Assembly: GCA_946902875.1 (NCBI GenBank)
Contig: OX336349.1
Coordinates: 14,531,891 to 14,595,890 of the forward strand
From: Nematopogon swammerdamellus
Taxonomy: Eukaryota; Arthropoda; Insecta; Lepidoptera; Adelidae
Direction: 5' to 3'
DNA length: 64,000 nt
The stretch's first letter is position 1. Each line of letters opens with the position of its first letter. Of the stretch, positions 10,669-22,875 are shown piece by piece. The position numbers and the translations under genes are program-made. The notes below the pieces were generated by a model. The model saw only the letters and a list, made by a program, of their open reading frames with translations. It did no database searches and had not been told where the DNA came from.

Positions 10669-13600
10669 CTTGATGTCAAAATGTCAAAATAGTTTTTAGA
10701 TATTATGCACAAACTGAACGAACAAGCACGACACGAGCGGGTATTCTTACTGCTTAGCGATAGACCAATGAGTATACATTTTATATACGTAATTCGAATA
10801 CTTCATGAGAGAGCTAATAGCCCACTCCAACTTGAACTAACTCATTGCGGTGGACACTAGCGCCACCGCGCCTTCATTACGGCCCAACCACCTCGAGGTG
10901 GGGCAGAGTTTCAATTTTCCGCACCGTTACCCAGGATTAACTCAGCCTGTTCTCCTACTAAGCCTTAAGCCGAAGGTTCTGTGCAGGTCATCATAGAGGG
11001 AATTATGGAATTAATGTTTTGGGAAAATTCGCAGGAGACTTTTAACCGAAGTGCCGTTGGAAACCTCCAAAATTACCTATGAATATATTTATACAAAAGT
11101 TTGCGAATAACTGTCTGATTTCAGAGTTGGCAAATTTCCTCAATTTCATTTATATTGTTTGTTATTTCCTCAGCTAATATTTGAGTTGAAGCGAAGAGGG
11201 AAACTTTTCAAATTTGAATCAAGTTATAAATCCGAGGATTCTGAGATGAGTTTGTGTCATAGAAAAAATATTGTTTAATTTTATCAGATCTCATGATTAT
11301 GATTTGTTCCTTAGAACGGGCAAAGTGTTGTCATCTTAGTAGGTTATCCTAATCCAATACCGATAGCGAAAGAGTAGAGAGATCGTGGTAAAAATTATCT
11401 CTGCCAAACGTCAGGTTTGATAGGGACATTGTTTTTCAAGAACCCGTCTTCATAAGCGGGGACTTGGAAACTTGTGAACCGATTTTTATGTTGTTTTAGG
11501 GACTATAATCGACTTACTTCTGAGCGCAGCCTATCAGACGAGCACTCCAACACTTGTTCCAACTTAATACTTCCAGTCAGCGTTGGTAGAGAGATACGAA
11601 ATCGTAAAGCCGCGGGCGCTGTGCCAACAGAATGCCAATCAAATTGGAGCCGTAATAACAGCGCGGCTAACCCTGCGGCGCGCGATAAAACCGAGGCCGT
11701 TGAGGTGTCCCGAGCGTGGGGTGTAAGGATATAGTCGTACCGGGTGTCCTGGATGAGTCCCTGACACTTCAGACTGATGACAAGACCATAACCTATGCAT
11801 TCGGACTCTTGACGAAAAACAAAAAAAAATACTTAATAATTAATTATTTTAATAACAATCGTCTCCGAGACGATGATGGATGACCTACTATTTGAATACA
11901 CAAGAGGGAAAAAATACAAAGGCTCTACTATTCGAACTCTGATAAAACGACAAAAGAGGCACGACAACAGCAGATAAATACCAGATACCTAGAACAGAGT
12001 TAATTTAAACTCTGTGATAAGCAAGACTAACGGAAAGGTGATCGACTACCGTGTAGTTGCATAGAAAAAGATAAGTTACTTAAATTGGCAAAACTATACG
12101 GGCGGTGATGGTTTCATAAAACTTTGTGCACCTTCAGTAAGACGGTTGATCATTAAGGCAGTGTATCTCTTCATATAAGAGAGATCCTTACTCGAAGACT
12201 TGATAATGATGATGATTTCAACTTAAAACATAGCACGACACAAACCACTTTATTCGAGACCCATCCAGAGAACATACTGTAGGACGCACGACAAACACTC
12301 GGACTGCACAATTTATTGAATAAGTTCGGCCAAGTTATTTTAATTTGATTAACCAATTTCTGACTCTCGAAAATTTGTCGCCAGAGCGCCGAGGTTGGTG
12401 TTTCGAGGGATTCCTAAGTTAGACAGACATTCACGCGGTGAGACAACTCGCTTGACTGTCCGTGAAAATGTGACAGAATGTATGAATTACTTTGTTTAAA
12501 AAAACGTTCCATGGCTATGTCCCATGTGATGGATGAAAACGTATGGTAGGATATGACATCCACGATTCACTCATTCGCTAATATACATCTATAACCCCGA
12601 TATAGAAATATATCACCGATTTCTCAAGTAACAACAAAATCAGCATGTGAAAATTTGAAAATTAAAGAATTTGTGTGCAGCAAATGGACTCTATCTTTTT
12701 TTTATCTAATCGGGTATTGGTGTCTGAATTATAGGGGCAGAACACATTCTCTGACCAGTCAATATGACTTTCGAGAGGTTCCATGTCGGAGACTTCCTTT
12801 TTTAATTGCTGACTACACTGGACTAACGCTTATGAGGAAACTTCATTAAAATGTACCCCCAAACTAGCCGGTCTCCACAGTGACCGGAACTAATTCTTCA
12901 GGGAATACGAACATTTTCTTTGGACTGGCCTACGTACGAAATGCCCAAATGGGTATTCCGGTTCCGAGAGAAGCGCCGATATCGAATGGACTTACCGTGA
13001 ACTTCGGCGTTCCGATATTGACGGCTTCCATTTTAAATGTTTAATTTCGGCCGATTTCAGCGGTCCAAGTTTTAATAGACAGTAGGAGCTGCAATAATTG
13101 ATTTAAAATATCGCAAAATTTACCCATCGAGTCGTAACATTGTTCAATGAACGGAATTTGAGAAAAGTTAAGGTTTAATTTGCGAGAGAGAGAAACACAA
13201 TGGGTTCATTGGAAATGGCGTGTTTCCTATTAGAAAGAAGAATTGCATCTAAAATTTGAAAAAAAGAGAAAATAATTTTTCCTAAACATGTGAGAATGAA
13301 TAAACATTTTCGAATGGCTCTTATTGCATCATCAGTGTAAAAGCTGTACGAAATGCCATAAACGCGACTTTAACATCAGAATTTAAAGTCAACACTTCTC
13401 ATTTGAGCGACTTTCAACGTTTTAGCACTACGAACACGCAACCCCGACCGACCCTGACGCTATGCGGTCGCTGGAAGAGTTATCTAGATGCAGAAAATAG
13501 CAAACGCCCAAATTGTGAAATATTCATGAATTCTCGAGACAGCGGAAGTTAATTTGCGGGCACACCGGCTGGAAATTCCAGATGGAAATCGTTCTGGACA

Positions 13601-14488
13601 AAGTGAGAATATTAGCGAATCCAAATTATGCATGACCGAGTGTAATACGTAGTAGATATTCAGGGCAAATAGGAATTATTTAAAGCATAATTTAAATTAT
13701 TTGAGTCCGTTAAGCCGCTACAACAGGTGACAATTCAAACCTAAATCGTCCATTCCTTGTACATCTTCTGTTTTAATTAATTCTAAAATCGTTTATGATG
13801 CTGTTTCAGGCAACCTTTATTTAAATATGGAATATTTTAAAGAAATGTGCTCTCATTTTGTCGATGCCTCTTCCCGCATGTGCGAACCAGACCGCAAGAT
13901 AACGAAGACAGGTGGCATTACTAGGTAATAGAACAACTAATAACCGGACCTCTACGAAGCTATGTAAGGGACCGCCTCTTCGACATTCTGCTTAAGAATT
14001 GGGTCACTAGAATTTATTACTTTCATATAACGTAAAAAAAACCTTTTTTTATTCTTTCACAGTATCGTGAACGGACGCCTCACTAAAAAGCTCATGGCAC
14101 GTTCTAGGGATCACTAAGCACGAGGCAAATTAGTGACAAGAAGCAGTTCCGCACTTTCGTAAATCAGGTGAAGGTACCTGAATATTGTACAAACGAGAAT
14201 TTATTATTTCATTAAAGAAGGCGGGGAGGGCTGAGATTTATTTGAGGGGTTGTTGTACATAATATTGGCGTTTTTATGGCTGTAGTTAAAATTTTAATCT
14301 CATTGTGGTGGGAGACCGTTCGAGGTGTAGTGAATTCGGAATTGTGGGTGTGTGAGGCCATACGAAAAAACCAAGGCGAAACTTGGAATTTATAAAAGAT
14401 CTTAATTCAAAATAAATAATAACTAGACAGACCCATTTTCAATTCAATTTTGTTAATGTATTGAGGAAAATGTTGTATTTTGAAATAA
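10669..14488. other. Long unassigned AT-rich stretch
   Basis: Nearly 4 kb without a recognisable gene, RNA or repeat family. Open frames are all under about 90 codons (for example 11474-11734, 12655-12849) and none shows a domain. Scattered TAAT-rich words are expected at this base composition. Confidence 0.45.
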
Positions 14489-14546
14489 TATCGAAATAAT
14501 ATGAAAGAAATTCAAGTACTTGAATTTTTTTCATATTATTTCGATA
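14489..14546. repeat. 58-bp zero-loop near-perfect palindrome
   Basis: The two 29-base halves meet at AAGT|ACTT (14517/14518) and are reverse complements with one mismatch. Outer ends are TATCGAAATAATATGAAA and TTTCATATTATTTCGATA. There is no spacer between the arms. Confidence 0.9.
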
Positions 14547-14770
14547 ATTTGTAAATATTTACAGATAAATTTATACCAACACAAATCTTTAAAATAATAC
14601 TCGGGCAGAGCAGTGTACAACTCCGTGACATGCATTTTTAATAACTCGATGTCTCGTCCAAGGTTATAATTTTCCCAAACTCTGAACTTTCCATTTTTTC
14701 ATACACACACAGACTGCAGCGTTAAATCGTAAAATATGTATGCATGTATAATACAAAATAGGCACACTAG
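14547..14770. other. Unassigned AT-rich DNA
   Basis: No gene or repeat was recognised apart from a short CACACACA patch near 14705. Confidence 0.4.
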
Positions 14771-14826
14771 CGAGCTTAATACCGTGAGGCATTATATTCT
14801 AACTAACCTTTGGGATGTGGGAGGAT
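14771..14826 (-). repeat. LINE 3'-end fragment
   Basis: The reverse complement reads CCCACATCCCAAAGGTTAGT, then TATAATGCCTCACGGTATTAAGCTCG. The same sequence is split by another LINE at 30601-30637 and 31981-32010. This copy therefore shows the uninterrupted state of that insertion site. Confidence 0.7.
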
Positions 14827-15289
14827 ATGTAGGGATAGACGAGGAGTTCTTTTTATTTAAGAGGATTTTTTTTTTTCGGGAAGAAATGCAAGTTAATTTA
14901 TGCGTCTACCGATAAGCGGGTCACTTCCGACTTCTCGCCACGCTGTGAATATTAGATATAAATCCGTTTATAGTATAGGGGTAGTTACATATGTAAAGAA
15001 ATGTTAACAACTTTTAGGCTGGTAATTGATATCTAAAATCAGTAAAATAAAAATTATACTGCCATGAGAGAACTAGTATAATCGTATTCTATGAAGAAAA
15101 GCTTCGTTCGCAAAACTTTAATTACAAATTTAATAAAAACAAACCCCGATCCTTAAAACATAAAAAAATTATTTCCGTTTACTTACTTTTTTTTTAATTT
15201 GTAATTTAACTTTTATTTCAATCTTTTTTGAAAAAAAACCGCATGCAACTCGGTCCCCTTTTTAAGATAATATTTTTTTTATTATTTCA
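14827..15289. other. Unassigned AT-rich DNA
   Basis: No gene or repeat family recognised. Confidence 0.4.
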
Positions 15290-15475
15290 CTACTTGACTA
15301 CTTGATTACAAAACACAGCTAAGAACCATCCCGATTAAACCAGCCTCCATCCGCATCCAAATCTGTCCATCCGTTTGGGAGCTACAATGCCACAGACACA
15401 CCTATACACACACACACCCACATATACACATACACAACACGCCTCCTTTTTCGTTGGGGGTTAAAAAAGAAGGGA
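15290..15475. repeat. Interspersed repeat fragment, GTTGGGGGTTAAAAAA end
   Basis: The segment GGGAGCTACAATGCCACAGA, an ACACACAC-rich stretch, then CTCCTTTTTCGTTGGGGGTT followed by an A run resembles 3' sequence of dispersed lepidopteran elements. That assignment is from memory, and no second good copy lies in this window. Confidence 0.35.
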
Positions 15476-15972
15476 ACTTTTCCACCTACTAGTAGCTTTA
15501 AAAAAAATTAATTAATTATTTTGTTAACTAAAACGTTTATTGGCAGAATCACTTAATTGTCACAACACTTAGAATAGTTTTATTTAGAGATTTTGGAAAA
15601 GACAGAAATGGAAAACTTGGGAATTCGATCGGTCAAGCCTTCACCATCAGAGAGTTATTGAGTCGACTGGAGCTCAGGTCACCGCGCGCTCGCTATATAC
15701 ATTACATAATGTATAATGAAAAAGCGCAGCGCGAATTAAGTGCATTATCAGGGGTATAACAGTACAAGGAATACAATTTTACATTCTGGAACAAAGAAAG
15801 AAAAGACTGGTTCTATGTATGAATAATCTGTTGTTCCACAGGATATTCTAAGCTGATACATTTTCAAGAAAAAATGTTTTTTATTACAACTCAAAGGCGT
15901 AAATAAAATATCAATAATTTTTAATTAATTTATTTTTTAATTAAAAGGTAAGCCTTCTCATACTCATACATA
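15476..15972. other. Unassigned AT-rich DNA
   Basis: Nothing recognised before the mariner left end. TA (15971-15972) is the expected mariner target dinucleotide. Confidence 0.4.
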
Positions 15973-16888
15973 GGGCACACTAAAAGTTTCCGGAATTGGC
16001 CACTTACATAAACAATATTTAAAAAGTAATTACAACATTTGAAAATGGAACTGTTTGGCTGTAGAACGCAGTTTGTTTCATCTGACTGTCAATTGTTTTT
16101 CCATTGTGGCGCCATTTCAAAAATTGCGTGTCTACATTAACATCAATTTAACCCGGGAAAATTTTCGTAGTATGATTTTCTATGATTTTAAGTGTAATTT
16201 GACAGCTCATCAGAGCCTCGCTCGGCTTCAATCTGCTTTTGGCGATGAAGCACCATGCAAGACGACTATTTATTGCTGGTTTGCAGAATTCAAGCGCGGT
16301 CGTGTCAATCTCAGTGACGAATCTCGCGATGGTCGCCCGTTCACCGCTGTGAACAACAAAAACATCGATGCTGTGCGCCGTATGATCGAAACAGACAGGC
16401 ATGTGACCTACCATGAGATTCGGGCATCCTTAGACATAGGCATGAGTCAAATACAATCAATCCTACACAAACATTTGGGTGTGAGAAAGCTGTGCTCGCG
16501 GTGGATCCCACACAATTTGACCGAGGCTCAAAAAACGCACCGCGTCACTTGGTGCAATGCCATGCTTACCAGATTCAACAAAGGCGCTTCAAATTTGGTG
16601 TGGGACATAGTAACAGGTGACGGCACCTTGTGACTTTTTTCTGTTCCCAAAAATTAAGAACCAATTACGCGGTCAACGATTTTCATCACCAGAAGAGGCT
16701 GTCGAAGAATATGAAAAACACGTTTCTGAGGTCACCACGGAGGAGTGGCACAAAAGTTTTCAAAATTGGTTTAATCGTATGAAAAAGTGCATTTACGCAA
16801 AGGGAGAATATTTTGAGAAACAATAAATTCATTTTTGACCTTTAATAGTATTTTATTCTTATTAATTCCGGAAACTTTTAGTGTGCCC
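15973..16888 (+). mobile_element. Internally deleted mariner element
   Basis: 25-bp perfect terminal inverted repeats, GGGCACACTAAAAGTTTCCG.. at 15973-15997 and its complement at 16864-16888, flank a broken mariner transposase. The left end abuts TA. The right end is followed by CA rather than TA, so the right target copy appears mutated or the end is off by a base or two. At 916 bp it is about 0.4 kb shorter than a typical 1.3-kb mariner, consistent with one internal deletion. It cannot be autonomous but could be mobilised if a matching transposase exists elsewhere. Confidence 0.9.
16172..16826 (+). pseudogene. Mariner transposase, internal deletion
   Basis: DDD-type DNA transposase remnant. 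The likely start is the ATG at 16172, with MIFYDFKCNLTAHQSLARLQ resembling the family N terminus. The in-frame codons upstream from 16055 are probably untranslated leader. The N-terminal helix-turn-helix part (TIYCWFAEFKRGRVNLSDES) and the linker WIPHNLTEAQK are intact. The first catalytic Asp survives in VTGD. Then about 130 codons are missing, including the segments expected to hold the second and third catalytic Asp. The frame breaks at VTGDGTL-stop (16631-16633). The C-terminal part resumes in another frame as APCDFFLFPKIK and runs to GEYFEKQ and a stop at 16824-16826. The short match GGTGAC/TTGTGAC at the junction suggests a microhomology deletion. Non-functional. Confidence 0.92.
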
Positions 16889-18660
16889 CACGTATTCTAA
16901 AATATCGCTCAAAAATATCTCGTATTTCTCCAAAATTAAGATGAAGAGGAAAGTATGTCGAAGCTACAGAGTCTGCTAATCCTCAGCATCTTCCCTTCAC
17001 TCTATCCGTTTCATTAAAATATTTAAATTTCTAACACATTCACTCACTTCAGCTTCGGCGAGATGAAAAAATTACGTATCAAGCGTGAACGTTGCTTTGT
17101 GAAACGACGTTTCTGCTTTCAGGTAAAATCTAAAAAAAAGTATGAATATTTTTTATTTTTATTTTATACTTTTCATAGTAGCCAAATTGGATAGTTGACT
17201 GGAGATTCAGGCACGGTTAATCTCACCTCAGAAGAGGTGTCAGTCCGACTTGAAGATCTAATAATTTTGGGGATGATAAAAAATGAAGCCAATTTAATGG
17301 ATTCCCTCCAAGCCATCTCCAAGCGTACTTCGCCAAACTCCCCCAGAAAGTTGTTAGTAAGGAGAGAAAGATCATGAACGAATGAACGAAGCTCTCAAAC
17401 TTTTAAAATAACTCTTTCCGGCACTGAGGCAAAAGAAGGACGCCATCATACGATCCGGCCGGCGTCGCGTCGGTGCAGGAACCCACCAAGAAAGCAGGTA
17501 ATAATGTTAATAATAAGTTATAAGAATGCCCTCAAGTCAAATAAGATCGCGCTGAACCCGAGAACTCAAGGAAAGAACTCCATTAGAAAGTTGATCCGCG
17601 GCCAACGTTGCCTCAGTAATTCACTTTTCCAACTGCCCATTTTCATATTCGTTTCTGAAGTTTCATGAGCGGTCTACGATTCTGACAGACAGACAGACAG
17701 CGTGACAGATGATAAAATAGACAATAGATACAGGCTATGAATTAATAATAGGTATGAATTAATTAAATTCTTTAATCCTTATCAGTCCTGTGTCTGTTTT
17801 TATATACCATGTTTTGGCTTATTGGTTCGTAATGGTTTTTTTTTTATTGATAGTGCAACATGTGGTCCCGATCCACCCATATGCGGGTGTTGCGAATGCC
17901 ATGCCGGCCATGAGCGTGCCATGAGCGTTCCAGAGTTTACCGGTTCTGTATGGGAAAGATCTGCAAAACCAGTTAGTATGAGGTGAAATTGCTATTTGCT
18001 AATTCGGAACGTTTTCTTACACCATGTACAATTCTTAGATTGAGACACTTGTTGCATGTATTACTAGTTGGCTGAAATAAAAAAATAAATAAATCCGACA
18101 TATCGAGAATCTAAAAAATTTAATCTATTATTAGGTTAGTTAGGCCATACGTTTCCTCCTCGTTAGGCTATACGTCCCAGCACGTTTTCAGTCTTCACCC
18201 TTCCACCCTTCTCCCCGTCTCTACTTACAGCTAAAGCTATTTAGATAGCCATCGGACGGATTCAATTATTCCTGCTCGCACTCTAGGGAAGAGTTAAGTG
18301 AACTCTCATTTTCAACATTTTTTTCCTGCTAAGATTATGACTGGGAGAATAAGGAGATGCTTTTTACGGATCACTTACTTTGGAAGTGGAGATGGTGTTA
18401 AAGATTGTAAACGAGAGCTTAGTAGAAGTTTGAAATTTTATAATTTAGTAGCGGTTTGAAATTCGGTGTGAAATTATGAGTTTTTGTTTTATAGTCATTT
18501 GGGGTTTTATCGCCTATGATAATCACATTAAAATTTTGAAACCCGTTTGTATATTCACCATAAATTTCAAAAGAGGCAAGTGAACAAACACTTCATAAAT
18601 AAAAAAAAGTAATTTAAACCACACAAAAAGATATTTCTGGCTCTGTGATTTAAACCTAAT
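16889..18660. other. No recognisable gene
   Basis: Unassigned apart from a (GACA)n stretch at about 17687-17702 and a T-run near 17838. The frame at 17195-17377 carries no known motif. Confidence 0.45.
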
Positions 18661-19385
18661 GAATACTAATATTATGCACTTGGGACTCATAGACGTAATA
18701 ACAATGATGGCTTATTAAAAACTGCAGAAAACTTATTATTAAACCTTGCTAATGAACTAACTTTTCTTGGGGTAATATTTGATAAAAGTTTTACTTGGAA
18801 AGCCCACATAAACTCTTTAGCTGGTAAACTGAGTTCCGCTTGTTATGCTATCAAAAAAATTTAAGAGCTAGGCGGAACTCATGCTGCAAAAACGGTTTAT
18901 CATGCTTATTTTGAGAGCATCATGCATGTCATATGGCCTTATGTTTTGGGGAAATCGAGGGGGAAATGCAGCAGATTCAAATAGAATATTTTTATTACAG
19001 AAGAGGGCCTTGCGGTACATCTTGAATATGAAAACTAGAGATATTTGTAGGACAGCTTTCGGGGAGATAGGAATCATGACTTTACCAAGTGCATATGTTT
19101 ACCAGAACATATGCTATGCCAGAAAATATATTCATGATTCCTCTCTTAATTCCGACAATCATAACATAACTATGATACACGGTGTAAGAATAATGTACAA
19201 TTAATAAGACATTATCTAAAACCTCAAAAAGCTTTATTTGTAATAGTGTTAGATTTTATAATAAACTGTCTTCTAACATAAAACAATTAGATGATAATAA
19301 TTTCAAACGAAGAATTAAACCAAATGTTAATTGAAAAGAGTTATTACACTGTTAAGGATGCTTTAGCTGATCATAATTTTATCTG
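18661..19385 (+). pseudogene. LINE reverse transcriptase C terminus, decayed
   Basis: C-terminal remnant of a jockey/CR1-type non-LTR retrotransposon polyprotein, parallel to the better copy at 30638-31328. Recognisable pieces are TFLGVIFDKSFTWKAHI, LAGKLSSACYAIKKI, a premature TAA at about 18863, AAKTVYHAYFESIM, then a 4-base duplication (ATGCATGT) that shifts frame, SYGLMFWG, LQKRALRYIL and LPSAYVYQNICYARKYI. The frame is lost again after about 19200. The catalytic reverse transcriptase motifs lie upstream of the retained part, so the copy is 5'-truncated and dead. Confidence 0.85.
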
Positions 19386-19610
19386 AGAATCTGACTACTG
19401 TTTTTCCCACTAAATAACTTGACAATTGGATACACTTTGTATCTTTAGATTTTTAATTTGACTTTTACATTTCTTTGTAATAAACTTTTACTAATTGTTG
19501 TTGAATTGACTTGATATATTTAAGTATCAAATTGACGATGGCAATATACATACACCAGATATAGGTAATGTAAATAGGCAGAGTTATGCTGTAAATATTA
19601 ATGCTCTTGT
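19386..19610. other. 3' untranslated remnant of the LINE
   Basis: AT-rich trailer containing GACTTGATATATTTAAGTATC, which resembles the TTGATACTTCAAGTATC of the 31.4-kb copy. It probably belongs to the same element. Confidence 0.5.
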
Positions 19611-19800
19611 GAGCGGTAGTATGGGTTAATTATTTGTAAGTTACTATAATATAGTACTTATAAGTACTAACAAAACATTGTGACTTGCGAAATTTATTTG
19701 TCAGTGCTTCTACGCATTGAATTTAGAACTGGCGGACTTTTCGACAAATCCAAGCGTAACCTACCTATGGATGAAATTATACAATAAACAATAAAAAATA
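19611..19800 (+). repeat. LINE-like 3' end repeat, copy 1
   Basis: Shares with 21150-21356 the words TTAATTATTTGTAAGTTACT, AACAAAACATTGTGACTTGC and CCTACCTATGGATGAAATTA, and the tail ATACAATAAACAATA. The tail of AATAAACAATA units suggests reverse-transcribed 3' ends. Confidence 0.7.
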
Positions 19801-20449
19801 ATAATAATCAATCATTATGAAGTACTAAATCCAGTCTAAGTTGCCAGTCTACAAAAAAATAAATCAATACAATTTAAGATCTCACAAATTGATCGCGCGC
19901 TTCGGTGAAAGAAAACATCGTGAGGTAACAAAACAGTTGATAAGTTCAGGCAGTATTTATTGTACTAAATAAACCTTTAGGCTAGAATACACAGGCGCTA
20001 AAAGTACAGAAAAACTGAAATATTCGAGCCCCGCTCCAGAGCTTTACTCGAAAAGTTCGCGTTCATTTTTGTGAAACTCTTGCTGGTTAGGCTGTAGAAT
20101 TTTATGTTTGAACAGCATTTACAACACACTTCGAAACACCCTCGAGGAAATAGTACGTGGAAACTTCTGTTACACCTCAGCAGGATGTTTTACTTTTGAT
20201 ATTTACAGCTGTGGTTATATATACCTACTTATTAATTTTTACACTAATTACTGCGCAAGAAGAAAGGAATGTTCGAAAAATTATTTAGTAGTATGTGTCA
20301 AAGATTTGAAATTTACGTTTATGAACATGGCCGCCAGAAGCGAAGGGGTCCGAAAATAACTTCACTAAATAATTAGGGACTTATCAGCAGGCCGTTAAAT
20401 CAGAGTGAATCGAAGTCAGAGATAAATCAGAGTGAGATTTGCTGTTTTC
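19801..20449. other. Unassigned AT-rich DNA
   Basis: No recognised gene. The 83-codon frame at 20108-20359 has no family features. Confidence 0.4.
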
Positions 20450-20479
20450 AACGCGAGCGAAGCCGTGGACGCAGCTAGT
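20450..20479 (+). mobile_element. Possible Helitron-type 3' end
   Basis: ACGCGAGCGAAGCCGTGGAC followed by GCAGCTAGT resembles the GC-rich stem and CTAG-terminating 3' ends of lepidopteran Helitrons. No matching 5' TC end or Rep/helicase gene was seen, so this is weak. Confidence 0.25.
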
Positions 20480-21149
20480 AAAACCAAAATGTATTATTTT
20501 AAAGTTTATTTTACAGAGAATATGACACCACTTTCATACGAACATGAGCCGTAGGGAGGGGTACGTTCAGCCACCCCAATAGCTCGAAAGCGGCCGGCCA
20601 GCAAAGTTCGTGAAATCTCATTACCATGAACGGCGATCGGTCGCGGTGGTAATGTAATGAAATGACCATTATCGGTGAGAACTGACCGTAGATCTACAAG
20701 TTACTAGACCTGCATGTAAAACTGTGTACTTGTGTACAAGCTGTGTACTTGTAGACATCGGGCGTTGGAAAATGAATTCGTATGTTCGTAGATTGCAGGT
20801 ATTTTACGAAGTTCACGAAGTCGGTAGAGACGGAATATTTCGTTGGAGGGTTTATTGTTAAAAAAAATTACAAAGAAAAAATTGCTATTGACATAAAATT
20901 TATCATACAATTTACTTCGTCCCCAACATCAGTAATCAGCTGCATCTACAATCGCACGTAATTTGCACCTAGCGAAGACTCGGATCGTAAAATGCGTGTT
21001 GATAAGGTTATTTGAGTCCTTATGGACACTTTGTGCGACGTATTTGTAAATTCGTCTTTGTGGACACGATTTGTAAAAAATCTTCACTTTCTCGGCGAGT
21101 AGATGTGATTTATATGATGTGATCATACGTGTGTGTGATACGATATAGA
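20480..21149. other. Unassigned AT-rich DNA
   Basis: Contains short overlapping frames only. No repeat family recognised. Confidence 0.4.
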
Positions 21150-21356
21150 TGTGAGCGGTAGTACGGGTTAATTATTTGTAAGTTACTATAATATAATACT
21201 TACAAGGTAGGTGCCTGTGGTAGGTAGTAACAAAACATTGTGACTTGCGAAGTTTGTATGTCAGTTCTTCTTCGCATTGAATTAAGAACTGGCGGAATTT
21301 TCGACATGTCCAAGCGTAGGTAACCTACCTATGGATGAAATTATACAATAAACAAT
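21150..21356 (+). repeat. LINE-like 3' end repeat, copy 2
   Basis: Second copy of the 19611-19800 unit in the same orientation, beginning GAGCGGTAGTACGGGTTAAT and ending ATACAATAAACAATATT. It has a short insertion near 21205. The two copies are about 1.5 kb apart. Confidence 0.7.
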
Positions 21357-21617
21357 ATTTTAGTTAATTCTTTGGTGGCAGCCAACTAGGATCCGCTTAC
21401 GTCAGAGGGTCTAGCGGGAACCACTCTTGACCCTATATCACCCAAAAACACGAAGATTTCAAGCAACAGCCGTGCTGAGTGCATTATCTACATATACCAA
21501 CATTTTGTGCAGATCTTTTCAGAAAATTGTAAGCATATAATATAATACACTCGACACGACTATTGGTTGAAATCGGAGAGTTTTTAGGCGAGTGGTTCCC
21601 GGTACATGTAGACACAG
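21357..21617. other. Unassigned DNA
   Basis: No recognised feature. Confidence 0.4.
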
Positions 21618-21778
21618 TACCCGGCCTTCTTTGAGCTTTAAAAAGAGACAATCCATAGAGCATTCGTCTCTGTCGCCGTTAGAGACGTGCCAGTTCGTGC
21701 GACAGAGACGAAGCATTACAACCGGATTGCCTCTTTTTAAAGCTCGATGTTCATTCATTCATTACTTACTGCCGGGTA
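21618..21778. mobile_element. Foldback element
   Basis: Imperfect inverted repeat. GAGCTTTAAAAAGAG at 21633 pairs with CTCTTTTTAAAGCTC at 21731-21745. GCATTCGTCTCTGTCGC pairs with GCGACAGAGACGAAGC across a short centre near 21687. The outer TACCCGGC (21618) pairs with GCCGGGTA at the other end. No coding capacity, and clear target duplications were not found. Confidence 0.6.
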
Positions 21779-22568
21779 TTGACGCCGATCTCTCGCGATT
21801 CCCCGCTCTATGTCGCGAGCGACAGTACCCACCGACACTCGAGTTCCCCACGCGCAATTATGTTAAAACAATTCCGTTCATTTATAATTGTCACGTTTCC
21901 GACAGCCGCAGAATGTTCGTAACAATAGTCGCTCGGAATCGAGTGGTCTGTCGGTATTGTGGGAATATTTTAATTGTTGGGGTTGATTCGATCACGGGGT
22001 GCAACATTATTGGTGCTTATATAAGTTTCGTACTGTTTCTCTTGTACCTACTAGATGTTTACGAGAATTATTATTTATTTCACTGCTTTATAAATGCAGA
22101 AATAGTGTGTGCGTGAATAGCTATCGCTGCAGTCACTTATTAAATTTTGACAAAATATTTAAGATATATTATTATTTTTATTTTAAACATTTCAGACACA
22201 ATTGTATAGTAATTGATTATTGCATACAATCATATTCCGTAATATATATGGATTAAACAAAACATTAAAATATTCAACTGAAAAGAGTTTGTCCAATGAA
22301 ATATTATGTACTTCGTAGGCACGAATATTTTGTGAAATATTTTTTTTAGGAAGCACCATGCAATACGCACATTTTTTTTCGTTCGCGAAACAGTGGGCAT
22401 AGTTCAGTGTAGCCGACACGATCAGTGCACACCAAAGGGAACAACCCACATGGCATCTAGTTCCAACAGGTGTGATGGACCGATATCACGAGTGTAGTAA
22501 GCGATGTAAGAAATCATGTTAGGTTCCATAAAATATTGTTACAGTAAGGTCACTTGCTCGCCAATAGG
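21779..22568. other. No recognisable gene
   Basis: Open frames at 21592-22116 and 21999-22256 are overlapping, low-complexity and partly inside the foldback, so they are not called as genes. Confidence 0.4.
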
Positions 22569-22875
22569 TAGAGTGTTTTCATTTTACGAAGGCACGAGGG
22601 GTATGAGGTAGGAAGTGGTGGTGTGAGACCGCGCGGAGCTCAGTAGGGAACGACTCGGTTCGACGGAGCGACGCGACGACGCGGAGACGTGTAAGAGCAT
22701 GTGTACCGACCGGGCACCGAGTTCGTTCTCTAGTCTCTACCTACTGAGGTCCGGCGGAGCTCAGTAGAGTACGAGGTAGGAAGTGGTGCGAGAGGCGACC
22801 GCGCGGTCGCCTCTCGCACCACTTCCTAAATCCTACCTAGTACCCCTCGTACCTTCGTAAAATGAAAACACTCTA
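22569..22875. mobile_element. MITE with TA duplications and 50-bp palindrome
   Basis: The element body 22571-22873 has terminal inverted repeats GAGTGTTTTCATTTTACGAA at the left end and its complement at the right, flanked on both sides by TA (22569-22570 and 22874-22875). TA duplication suits Tc1/mariner-type mobilisation. Next to the right arm is a perfect zero-loop 50-bp palindrome (22778-22827) centred on CGCG. The interior is GC-rich and non-coding, with GGAGCTCAGTAG appearing twice. Confidence 0.75.

Noticed and set aside
16055..16171. N-terminal extension of mariner transposase
   Set aside because: The extra codons before the ATG at 16172 are unlike the family and are probably leader.
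21592..22116. 174-codon open frame
   Set aside because: It begins within a foldback element and has no family signature.
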